A stretch of 64,000 bases of DNA, taken from Paramecium tetraurelia (taxonomy: Eukaryota > Ciliophora > Oligohymenophorea > Peniculida > Parameciidae). Position 1 is the stretch's first letter; the number at the start of each line of letters is the position of its first letter. The notes under the pieces were generated by a model. The model saw only the letters and a program-made list of their open reading frames with translations, did no database searches and was not told the origin of the DNA. This document shows positions 39,717 through 51,600 of the stretch, one piece after another. The position numbers were made by a program, and so were the translations under genes. Where the stretch lies: contig NW_001799000.1 in NCBI RefSeq assembly GCF_000165425.1, positions 310,001 to 374,000 of the forward strand, in the 5' to 3' direction.

Positions 39717-41316
39717 TTCATTATATTATGAATTTATTATTAATTACCTCTATCTTTCCTTTTACAAATTATATTATTTACACCTTTATCGCTTATTTCT
39801 TCCACAAGAGTTATTACAGATATTTAATATAATATTTCAAAATAGTTAATGCCTTTATTTCGATTTTAAGATTATGAGATCCATCATATCTTATATAGAC
39901 ATACAATTAATATTTTTAAATCCTATACAAATGGAGACTATTTTTACTTTAGTTACATATAGTAATTCCAAAGTATTGGTTTTAGAATAAGAAATCATAT
40001 ATCTATTTCGTATTTTTTTTGATTTTGAATGATTTTATATAAAAAAGATACTACTCTTTGATTTATTATTTAAAGATTATCCTAAATAATAATTTTGTAT
40101 CATAAGAAACTAAATCATCAGAAAATTAATTACTTTTATATTCATCTTGAGATTTAAGCTCTAAAAATAAATTTTCTATGTAAATTTTCCAACAAGGTCA
40201 GTGTGAGAGTGGAGAGCCTTATGTGACCCCATTTGTAAAGTGATAGTAAATTGGTAATATTAATTTATGTTGAAGAGAACGGAAGATAACCATATTCTTT
40301 GGATAATTCTAATGTCAAATAGGTTACATTTTTTTTGGTAATCTTAATCCCAACAATTAAAAGAGTAGACTGAATATTGAATTAGGTTTGAACTGCATTT
40401 TAATAAGGACATTAGATTAAACTCTATTTAAGGAATGATTCTAGCTCTACAGCAAATATGATTGATTTCAATAGTCCTAAATATTATTCAAAGTTTGAAT
40501 ATTTTTTAGTTTATCTAAGATAAATGCCGCTGCTTTGTTTTACGATATTCTTTTTGAATTTCAAGAATTTCTATTTGGTTTAAAGGTGATAACAGGATTA
40601 AGTCGTTCTCCCTTAGAGATTAAGCCGAAATATTTTAACTAGTTGTTCATGGAGGCATTCCAAATTGTAAATCATTTTAATCACCAAAATAGAAAGGAGA
40701 AAATTCCATTCTCTTTTTTTATCCTTAAAATTCAATTACATTATTTTACATTTTCTTTATTAAATATAATTATAGCATGAAATGAATATGTTTGAAATCT
40801 AAATCTATATTAAATTCTATCTTTACTGTAATGATATATTTGTAAATAATACGAGCTGCAATAACTTCACATTTGTTCTGAATACCTATTTTGCAAACAT
40901 ATTTTGAAGGAATATATTTTTAATACTAGAAGTGGCTTCTATTGCAACATAGAACCCTTATAATATCATTTCATAATAAACGTATCTTAAAGACTTTATA
41001 TCATTTAAAACAGAACCTATATTTTAAATTCTGATTTGCGCCTTAAATCAGAATTTGTGTTCAAAGATTCGGTATAAATTTCTTTGGTTTTGGTGATTTT
41101 GTAATGTAATAAAGAAAATTTTTGTTTTCTTTAACAATATTGATATATATATCATAATATCTAATTTCTATCCCTTCAATTTTTGGTAAGTATTTTTTAA
41201 ATTTTCTAAATTATAAAAATTTCGTAAATGAAATTAAGATTTTATATGAAAATTAACATATTCAAAGCATAGAAATATATGAAATGGTTGTATATTATAA
41301 AATGATGATAAATGAA
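39717..41316. other. intergenic spacer between convergent VWA copies, with coding relics
   Basis: No intact gene. Between about 40190 and 40720 fragments look like former plus-strand coding sequence (EENGRQPYSLDNSNVKQV, DSSSTANMIDFNSPKYYSKF) but are cut by TGA and change frame. The rest is AT-rich spacer. The relic may be the remains of a gene trapped when VWA copies A and B were placed head to head. Confidence 0.45.
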
Positions 41317-42947
41317 TCAAGAGGGTTTGTAGTTAGGTTTGGATGCTTATACTTGAAACATCATTTATTATTAGCAAGCATTAGAGTATGCAGCTGGTTG
41401 AACTTATTATAATTATGCTCCTGTGGCAGAGAATAAAGAGTTGACTCCTCCCTATTGATAGTTATTACTGACCATTTGACACATTTATTTTTGGCCAAAT
41501 AAATTATAGGTATTTCTTGAAGATGCTTATTTTGCTTATTATAAATCTTAAATAATTCCAGTACATTAAGCAGCAACATTTTGATTCTTTTAAATTTGTA
41601 TCAACATATTATCAATCAACTTTTAAGCATCTTCATTCTTATTTTATTCACAAGCTTTTCTTGCATCATCAATTACTTCTGTTCCTTTTACTCTATAATA
41701 TTATGCATAAACATCAATATCTGATTCATTTTAATTAATTTATTCATCTTAATTAAAGAATGTTAATGTAAGACTAGTTTATTTAGTTATAATTGCTCCA
41801 TTAATTGGATCTTTTATTTTTAATACTGCCTCTATAACTTTCACATTTCTATGATTATCTTCGATTTTCCCTTCAAATTTTGGAAGAGCCAATTCAAAAA
41901 CGTAATCTTTTCTTGATCCAGATGCAATTTAAGGTTGAGTAATATAATATTGATTTCCTTTCTTTTACCACATATTTCCATAAGTTTTAGATATTTGAAT
42001 ATCTTAATAAGGAGGAGGTGCTGAAGATGAAAGTGTTATTTCTAATTATTCACCTACGACAGAGATTAGTCCTCCCAAAGCATCTGCAAAGAATTCATCC
42101 AATAATGTTACATCCTATACAAAATAAAAACTTCCACTCTTTAAATTACATAACTAAGTCATCATCTAAGCATCATGATCCTCTCCAAAACCAAATGTAT
42201 GCAAAGTAAACACTTCATTCACTGTCTTTATTTGCTTCTTTACCTCTGGATAAGTAACATCAACACCATCAGAAAGTAAGAAAACCGATGTCACATTATT
42301 TATATATTTTCTACCTTTTAATTAGTAAAATGTCATTTTAGTAGCTTCTGAAATACGATTACCTCCATCTGCTTAAATTTATTTGATGATTTAAGTAAAA
42401 TAACTTTTATTTTGGTTGGTTACAGTTTTTAAAGGAGTTAATCTATGTGCATCATTATCGAAAGTTATTAATTATAGTCTATCATTATCTCCAAGAAATT
42501 AGAGAAGAACAATTAAGGATGCCTTAACCATTTCAATTTTAACTCCTATCATACTTCCACTAATGTCAATTAAGCATATCTAAAACAATATTTCATAATA
42601 ATTACTAAATCTACTCCGACTCGTTGACTTTCTTATTTTTAAAAGATATTTTAATCCTATGCTTTTAGACTTACAATTCCAGGTAAGTATTATGGTCTAG
42701 TTTATGGTAATTTTCCCTTCTTGTATAAGGCTTTAACTTCGAATGAAAGTTATTCATTTAAATTATATTTATTAGGAGTATATTTTTTAGGTTGAATCAT
42801 ATCATCATCATTATAAGTGATCTTTTAAATTGCATTACCACTTTATTTAACATATTAATCAGGTTAGTAAACTTTGTATTGTCTTAATTATACTTGCTAA
42901 ATAGGACCATTATTTTTAAATAGCAATTAATTACTAGAAGGATTCAT
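41317..42947 (-). CDS. VWA-domain protein, copy B (inverted, intact)
   Basis: ATG 42945-42947 (MNPSSNQLLFKNNGPIQQVQ) to TGA 41317-41319. Upstream of the domain it is unlike A and C, though the block PNKYNLNEQLSFEVKALYKK is shared in meaning. The 26-base intron before ICLIDISGSM is kept. From that intron to the middle of the domain the DNA is nearly identical to copy A (a few differences). From about 42219 downwards it appears identical to copy C, including the stretch past the stop codon to about 41271. C terminus QQVQPAAYSNACQQQMMFQV ... KPNYKPS is intact. A chimera of A-like and C-like parts is visible directly. VWA domains with an intact MIDAS bind protein partners through a divalent cation. 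Confidence 0.9.
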
Positions 42948-43267
42948 CACATATTGTACACTTGCTATCGGTGGTTATTATGCAATCTTGTATTACTAAA
43001 AACAATTTAAATGTTGTTGTTAATGTAATTAAGAAGGATTCTTATACATTTAACTTTAAGGTCTTGTTTTGACTTAAATCTAAAAATTGTAGTGCAAATA
43101 TTACCTTGCTCGGATATTATTAACTATTGATACTAATCATGACTGAGATTTTATTTAATATTTAAACGCAAAAATTATTCGCTTATAAATTGCTTTTCTG
43201 TGAATTTCTGATGAATCTAATAATTGGACTTCTATAAATGTATCTCAGCATTTTTGAAGTTCTTCAT
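42947..43267 (-). CDS. small hypothetical frame overlapping the start of VWA copy B
   Basis: ATG 43265-43267 begins MKNFKNAEIHLQKSNYQIHQ and stays open for 106 codons to TGA 42947-42949, which overlaps the ATG of copy B in the order TGATG. The sequence is polar and Ile/Asn-rich. A possible 25-base intron (gtaatatttgcactacaatttttag) would change the C-terminal frame to one with CTICDESF. No family recognised. It may be a separate gene or an alternative 5' end of copy B. Confidence 0.35.
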
Positions 43268-43590
43268 TATTATTTTTCTAACTTTCATTAAAATGATCAA
43301 TCATTTGTTTTTTTATGAATTTAATTTATAAAAAAGGATTTTCTTTTTTATAAATAAGAACTTAAATTAATGAACTCTTTGACTTTTTCAAATTGAATCA
43401 ATGAATTCAATTTATTCAATATTTATTACTGCTCAATCGAGTCCTTTAATTTTAATATTTTATATTTTAGGGAATTCTATTAGTATTATTAATGATATTA
43501 AAATCATCAGATTTAATCAAATTTATATGATTAAAGCCTTAGGAAAATAAATTTTTTTAAATTATTTAAATATTTTATTTCCTTTTAAAC
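43268..43590. other. intergenic, nothing recognised
   Basis: AT-rich stretch between divergent genes, presumably containing the promoters of VWA copy C (plus) and the minus-strand hypothetical. Confidence 0.45.
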
Positions 43591-45366
43591 ATGAATCAAT
43601 AACAGGTACCTTAATCCCTCTTTGGCAATTAATCAAACTAACAATACTAATAATAATCAATTTACAATTAACAACAATAATAGAATTTTCAACAATTTTC
43701 CCAAATACCCTTCTAAGCTTTACCAAATTTCCCATTATAATCAAACCCTCCTCATTCTCATAACAATATATTTGGAAGACAACCTCAATAATATCCATAA
43801 CAAATGTTTTAAGCTCAACCCTATTAACCCAGTCTTTTTGGAATGAATACTGTAAAAAATTAAGATATTCATACTAATTTTAATGATGATGAAAAGATAG
43901 AGCCTAAAAAAGAAGAGGCAAAATAAAATGCAAATAAGTATAATTTAAATGAAAAACTTTCATTCGAAGTCAAAGCTTTATACAAAATGGGAAAATTGCT
44001 TAACAGTAGAACTTAATACTTACCTGGAATCGTAAGTATAAAAGCTTAAGATTAAGCTGTCATTTAGAATCAAGAAAATTAACGAGTCGGGGTAGATTTG
44101 ATATGTTTAATTGATAAAAGTGGAAGTATGAATGGGTAAAAGATAGAAATGGTTAAGCAAACATTAGCATTATTGCTTGATTTTCTAAATGAAAATGATC
44201 GATATTAACTTATCACTTTTGAGTCTTAAGCTTAAAGATTAACACCATTAAAAAGGGTAACAGATGGAAATAAATAATACTTTAAATAAGTTATATAACA
44301 AATAAATTCTGGTGGTGGAACAACTATTGGAACAGCTACAGAAATAGCTTTTAAATAATTATAAGAAAGAAAATATAGAAACAATGTCACGTCTATATTC
44401 CTACTTTCAGATGGCCAAGATGGTCAAGCAAATTAAAGGATTTAGGAGCAAATAAAGACAGTGAATGAAGTGTTTACTTTGCATACATTTGGTTTTGGAG
44501 AGGATCATGATGCTTAGATGATGACTTAGTTATGTAATTTAAAGAGTGGAAGTTTTTATTTTGTATAGGATGTAACATTATTGGATGAATTCTTTGCAGA
44601 TGCTTTGGGAGGACTAATCTCTGTCGTAGGTGAATAATTAGAAATAACACTTTCATCTTCAGCACCTCCTCCTTATTAAGATATTCAAATATCTAAAACT
44701 TATGGAAATATGTGGTAAAAGAAAGGAAATCAATATTATATTACTCAACCTTAAATTGCATCTGGATCAAGAAAAGATTACGTTTTTGAATTGGCTCTTC
44801 CAAAATTTGAAGGGAAAATCGAAGATAATCATAGAAATGTGAAAGTTATAGAGGCAGTATTAAAAATAAAAGATCCAATTAATGGAGCAATTATAACTAA
44901 ATAAACTAGTCTTACATTAACATTCTTTAATTAAGATGAATAAATTAATTAAAATGAATCAGATATTGATGTTTATGCATAATATTATAGAGTAAAAGGA
45001 ACAGAAGTAATTGATGATGCAAGAAAAGCTTGTGAATAAAATAAGAATGAAGATGCTTAAAAGTTGATTGATAATATGTTGATACAAATTTAAAAGAATC
45101 AAAATGTTGCTGCTTAATGTACTGGAATTATTTAAGATTTATAATAAGCAAAATAAGCATCTTCAAGAAATACCTATAATTTATTTGGCCAAAAATAAAT
45201 GTGTCAAATGGTCAGTAATAACTATCAATAGGGAGGAGTCAACTCTTTATTCTCTGCCACAGGAGCATAATTATAATAAGTTCAACCAGCTGCATACTCT
45301 AATGCTTGCTAATAATAAATGATGTTTCAAGTATAAGCATCCAAACCTAACTACAAACCCTCTTGA
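43591..45366 (+). CDS. VWA-domain protein, copy C (intact, lacks the intron)
   Basis: ATG 43591-43593 starts MNQQQVPQSLFGNQSNQQYQ; the first 90 residues are strongly Gln/Asn/Pro-rich, as in copy A. The VWA domain reads GVDLICLIDKSGSMNGQKIE without an intron at the site that is interrupted in A and B. Domain motifs: NDRYQLITFESQAQRLTP, SGGGTTIGTATEIAFKQL, TSIFLLSDGQDGQ, and the shared HTFGFGEDHDAQMM. The DxSxS motif is preserved as DKSGS. The second half (from 44446) matches B and A, ending in KPNYKPS at TGA 45364-45366. About 590 residues in a single uninterrupted frame, so probably a functional gene. It lies in tandem before the second giant membrane protein. Confidence 0.92.
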
Positions 45367-45413
45367 TTCATTTATCATCATTTTATAATATACAACCATT
45401 TCATATATTTCTA
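44446..45413. repeat. near-perfect repeat shared with 41271-42238 (inverted) and 38807-39710 (direct)
   Basis: The 3' parts of the three VWA genes appear identical by eye over 800-970 bases, including third codon positions. Copies B and C extend this identity about 50 bases past the stop codon, whereas A diverges just before its stop. B and C form an inverted repeat with a 2.2-kb spacer; A and B form one with a 1.6-kb spacer. Identity at silent sites points to recent duplication or gene conversion. Confidence 0.88.
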
Positions 45414-45671
45414 AAAAATCAATATGAAAATATTATTCTAATATATGTCTTGAATTTACAAAGTTTTAAGCATCCTTTTAGTACTAATTTAAAATAAAAA
45501 AATTGTTTTAAGTAATATTTAATTTATAAAAATCGAAATTAGCATAACTCACGTAATTTTTAACCTTTGACGATCTTTCCCATCTGAAGTTTAAGTTTTT
45601 ATTAACTAAGAATGATTGTATTTACTTTATTTAAAATATTTTATTATTCCCTTATTGTTAATTAATAAATC
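45367..45671. other. intergenic, nothing recognised
   Basis: AT-rich spacer of 305 bases; the first 47 bases match the downstream flank of VWA copy B, after which the sequences part. Confidence 0.5.
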
Positions 45672-48600
45672 ATGTATTCATTTAATGAATTATATACTGG
45701 TTTTACCATACTAATACTAATATTGTAAACTAGTTAATAGCTTTATGAAATAGATTAGAATGCATAATAGATATCCTTAAACAGTATATGGTATCCAGTT
45801 GATTCATATATTGGAACACTTTTTAAATATTGTCCTTTGAGTGTTATTTCTCATATAGGACCTGTTCAACGAAGCTAAACTAACTCCTATCTATTATATT
45901 TAGGATATGAAAGACTCACAGAGATGTTACTTTTCCTTCATTACGTAAAATTTCTTCCAGAAGAGAGGAAAATAATACATATTGTTAAATTTAACATTAA
46001 AAATGAAATTATGGAAGAAGAGTTTGAATTCGATTCCAATGATTATGAAGGTAAATGGTATATGCAGTATATGTATTATAATACAAATTAGAGAAAAATT
46101 ATATTGGGTTTTATGTCAAAAGAATGGTAAATGGAAAAAAGCCTTATTTCTTAGAGCTTTTTCGACAAAGAGTTTAAGTTGATCATAGGAGGGAGTTTAA
46201 ATGTAAAATTTTTTATTATGTAAAGAGCGTTAAAAACAGTTTTTAGGAGGAATATTTATTGAGCAGTTTTCCAGGAAAAATGAAATTAATATTTTTAGAA
46301 TAGAATGAGAAAAGGGAATTTTATATTTCCAATCTGAAAGACTGCGAATTCAATTTTTAAGCATTAATTAACGAATATTATGATTATAAGACCCAATTAC
46401 TATAATTACAGGTTGATTAAGAATATGACACACAATATTTGATATAGGTTTGGGTTCAAATTGATGATGTTTTGAGTGAATTTTAAACAATTTAAGTGAT
46501 TAGATTGAACCTCAAATATCAATTAGATGAAGAGAACCATATAGATTTGACGAGTTTTTAAATTACTTATATAAGTGAGAATTCCAAATGGTATTATTGT
46601 CTTTAATTTTATTCCTATATTTATCCATTCATTTTTTCAAAAACTTAAATTTAGGATTTTACAAAGAACTATCAATATGAAATTGGTAGCGAATTTCTTA
46701 CCTCATGGCATTTAATATAAGTTAGCTACAAAAATAAATAAATCAATTACGGAATGAGAAACTATCTATTAAATAAATAGTTGCTGAAACAATTTGAAAA
46801 TGTAAATTAGTTTTCTTGCTCTAAATTTACAATTGTTTTAGGATAAAATAGTGGTGAAAATTTACTGAGTGGCCAAATTTAAAATTTAAAATATTCAACC
46901 TGTCCTTCTAGTGATAACAGTATTTAGTTTGACCATTGCCATTACTCTTGTCAAACTTGTTTTGGGCCAAACAGCAATCATTGTTGGTCATGTGATGTAA
47001 GAAAAAATAGAATATTTAATCCAAAAGTTAATACATGCAAATGCAAATTATGGTATTTAGACTTAGATGAAGTTTAATGTCATGGATAATCTGAGTTTAA
47101 TTTAATAGAAACTAAAATTTATTTACCTGAAGATACAAGGTACGATGAAATTTAACCTATAGTTTAATGTGCTTATGGGTACTTTCGATATTTAGATTCA
47201 TGCATTTAGTGGTATAATTTAATGATTAATAAGTCCATCTGCATCATAGAAGGGAGCCATATAATGTCTAGATTGTATTCTATATCCAGATACATGGGTT
47301 TAAAATGGCATGTGCTATCAATAATATTAATAATTTGATATGGATGAATAAAATACTTATAGACATATTGCCGATGCTGCTTCACCATAATCAAATTTTT
47401 ATTTACTAATTGATGAAGAGTTATTTACTTGTGAAGATTGTGTATTTTGTTCAAAAGAAGAATATTTGGAAGAATAAGAAATGGGAATTAGCTATTGCAT
47501 TTTATATCCTTTAAAACATATGAATTAAGATACTTACATAATGTGTATATATGGAAATTTAGACTATGAAACTTTTAAATGCTAACCGCAAGAAGTGATA
47601 GAAAGACAAAATTATGGATCCTACAAAGGTACATGTAATGAGTTTTGTGGTTACTGTAGTTTAAGAATGTGTTATTACTGCAAGGATACTACTCTTTACT
47701 TTAGTGACTGGTAAGGAATATGTAGAGTTTGTAATATTGAACACTGTAAATATTGTTTTTCATACAACTAATATGACTTGAATTAAGTATCTGCAAGAAA
47801 AGTTCCTTATTTTAAACTCCCATCTAATTTGGAAGAAGATTACATAATAGGGTGTTCGCTTTGTTATTCAGGGTATATATTTGATTTTACTATCAATGAA
47901 TGCGTAAAAAAGAGTTTGGAATTTCCATGCTTAAATGCTTTCATCAATCAAGATAATGAATTAATTTGCACTAGTTCATCATTAACAGCTCGAATAACTG
48001 AAGAACCATTAGAAACAATTGGATGCTAAACATATTTCTAGTTCTGTGTGAAATGTGTTTCTGATAATTATAAGATGGTACAATGTACAAAATGTGAGGA
48101 TGGATACTATCTCAATTTTAAAAATGGAATTTGCAAGCCTTGCTCTGAGATAATTGAACATTCAATCAAATGTAAAATGCTCACTTCTTCTTAAGATTCT
48201 TGGAAATATGACGTTATGAGTTTCTATAATAAATTTTTGCCTGATAAAATTCCGATATTGCTTTCAGGATAATATTTTATTGTCTATTACCTTATAGATG
48301 AATGTGAAGAGGGCTATATATATTTTTATGATGAATGTAAAATTGCCAATGATAAAAACTGTTTAAATTGGCATAATGATATAAATGGAGTAATTTGTAA
48401 GACATGTAAATCTTAATCAAAATTTTATCAATCATCCTCTTTCTTCAATGAAAAATGTCAAATGTGCCCATATCCATGTATTATATGCTAAGAAAGAACA
48501 TTAGAAGAGATAAACCTCATCAATCCTTATTTTATTGTTGATGAACAGACTAAAAGCTAAACATATTATTGTATCAAAAATTATGGAAATCAGGAAACAT

Positions 48601-51600
48601 ACATACATCAGAAATTAGGAATGATTTAACCATAAACCTAAAATGGAGCCAGATACGTTAATAAAATAACAAAGATCTTAAATTAAAATGAATTCTCCTC
48701 CTCTCAAGAACTTAAAGAGTTGGAGATGTAATATTTAATTCAAAGAAATATTTACACATACTAAGCTCAATATTCATTTTTACCTGATGAGTAAATTATT
48801 AATCTTAGAAATTATATTTTTTCTTTATAAAATTAAGATCTTTATTATGATGGATAAAATGAAAATTATCATGAAAAAATTATTCAAATTTTTAATTAAT
48901 CCAAAGTAACCATTGATAACCTTTACTTTTTTAATGAAAAAAATATTCTGAATATCACTTCAAAATATGGAGTCGAAGTGTTTATTAACAATATAACTCT
49001 TCCATCTATTACTAATTATAGAACTTTAATTGAAATAACTAATAGTACTAATTTAAGTATGTCTTATATTTAAATTAATGAATAAATCAATTATTAATCA
49101 TCATTGATTTCTATCAACAATTTTTATTAATAGGTTTTCTAAAATACGAACCTATTATTTTATGAGATCACTTTATTGAATTGCATATTTATAAATAGTG
49201 TGTTTATACTTATCAATAATCATCAAAGTTATGTTGATAAATTTGTGATCAATAATTTAAGAATCATTAATTGCACTTTTGAAAATTCTTCCCTTTTTAC
49301 CTTCACCTAATAGTCTAATTTTAATAAGATAATAATCAAGAACATAAGTATAAGCAATTCTAAATTTATCAATTCAGAATTTGCTAAAATACCACTAGGC
49401 AATTAAATATAAATGTATTAACTAGAATTAATCAATTCTACAATTACTTAAGGAATTTTAATATAATCTACTTAATCTACAATATTTTAAGAGCTATTCT
49501 TCGAAAATGTGAATTTATCAAACAGCACTCTTCTACTTCTTAAGGGATATCTGAGTGAAACCAATTTTGATCATTTATTTTAAAAAATACAAATAAAGAA
49601 AATTTCATTCCAGGGGCAAAGTCCATTTAAAATTATATATAGAAGTGATTATAAAGGTTAAATAAAAATGTAAGATATAATGTTAGAATAAGGTTCTATC
49701 ATTCAAGATGATAGATTATATGATTTTAATGCATCAAATTGTTTTTTTGATTTTCAGAGTCAATCCATATCAATCACAAACTTTACAGGATTAAATATTC
49801 TTAATATTTAAATATTTTGTTTGAATAACTTCGACTAAATTATTATCAAGGATTGTATAATCAAATAAAAAGAGTAAGGTTTATTTAATTATGATGCAAA
49901 TAAATAAGTAAATAATAAGGGATTTTTGTTTATTAAGGATTTTATTGAAATCTATTTATCAAACATATAGATAAGCAACTTATACGTGGTTGATTCATCC
50001 TTAATTTATATATAATCCAAATAAGATGTTACTTTTAACTAAAGTGTTGTAGTACATGATTTTAACGTCACCAACAATGTGCTTGTTAAAAGTTAATTAT
50101 TTACCGTGCCATCTCTTTTGTATATATAATCAGAATATTATTGCAATGTTGAATTATCTAAGATCAACTACGAGCATAACCTAATTAAGTATTAGATTGA
50201 GGATTCATAAATTATAGCTCCTTCTTTACTTTATATTTTCGTAAAATAAAGCAAAATATCTTTGAACTCTGGACAATTTAAACAAAATAAAATTATAAAT
50301 TCAAGAAATTCTCACATTTATCTGAACTCAGAAACTATCACATTGCAATCGTTAATTGTTTCTGATATCAATATAGATTATTAGAATTAAGACTTGAATT
50401 TCTCTAATATTTAAATCTATTCATAAGGAGGATTGGGATAATTGATTGGAAAAAATATTGTAATTTTTGATGTGAAATTTTAAAATATGATGGCTCATCA
50501 AGGTGGCTGTTTATTAATGGTCTTACTTGAAAAAAGCAGAGTTTTAATAGAGAATGTTGTTATTTAAAATGCCATCAGTTGGAACAACATGAGCATAAAT
50601 TCTTTTGGTGGAAGCTTTTATATTGACGCAACAAATTCAGAATTGGACTTGCTTATAAGAAATATCTCAGTGACATTATCAATTAGCAAAGATTCAGGGG
50701 GATTCATATATTTACTTCCTTCATAAATATCCAATAAATTGAAAATTCTTAATTCAAACTTTATTAATACATTTTCTTAAGAATAAAGCTTGGTTTCTTT
50801 TGTATGTGATTTCTTTCTTAGTAATAATACATTTGAATTTAAAAATAACACCATAAATATTGAAGAAAGCTTTTACAATGATTTTCTAGGAATGAACTTT
50901 TAGAGTCCTTAATCAAGTTAGAGTAGTCTGATTGCTGTATCTAATAGGTAACCTTAATTAATTATTTAAAAGCAAGATTAATATTGATTCTGTGTCAATT
51001 ACAGGTTCGTACTCAGTTTCTATATTTAGTTTATCCTTTATCCATTATCTTCGTTTAACTAATGTAAAAATAATTCAGGCTAAATCTTTTGGGGCTGCCT
51101 TTATATCGATTAGCAATGAATAAAAATACTAATTAGCTTATAAGACTTAAAACTAATTGTTTTTAAGTGAAATAGACATAAATAATTGTTAAAATGTCAA
51201 TTAATAAACAAAAGGTTCATTTTTGGATATTCTTCTGAATGCCTAAATAACATCAAAAATATAGTTCCATAATCTCTAAATTATTCAGAATAATTGTTCT
51301 AATTGTTAAAATGGTTTAATCAATCTACAATTTACAGAATATACAAAATCAATAAACTTTAATTAACTATTATTCTTTAAAAATGATTGTGGTTTTTAAT
51401 CTTGTCTGTCTGCAACTCCTATAGGAACTTATCAAACAACTTCAATAAAAGTAGATCATGGCCTATTCATCTAAAATAAAGGTTTAATGAATGGAACACT
51501 TAATTTATAGGCATCAAATCTAGATTTACGGAACTTAAAATTTATTCAAAATACAGCATCTAAAGGTGGAGGATATTATTCCCAATATTATCAGGAACTT

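Noticed and set aside
42018..42209. A standard-code frame (MLKMKVLFLIIHLRQ...) occurring three times, at 38823-39014, 42018-42209 and 44474-44665
   Set aside because: It is antisense to the VWA domain in each copy. Its threefold occurrence only reflects the repeated VWA sequence.
43562..43798. Standard-code frames on both strands at 43562-43846
   Set aside because: They are alternative frames of the Gln/Asn-rich N terminus of VWA copy C.
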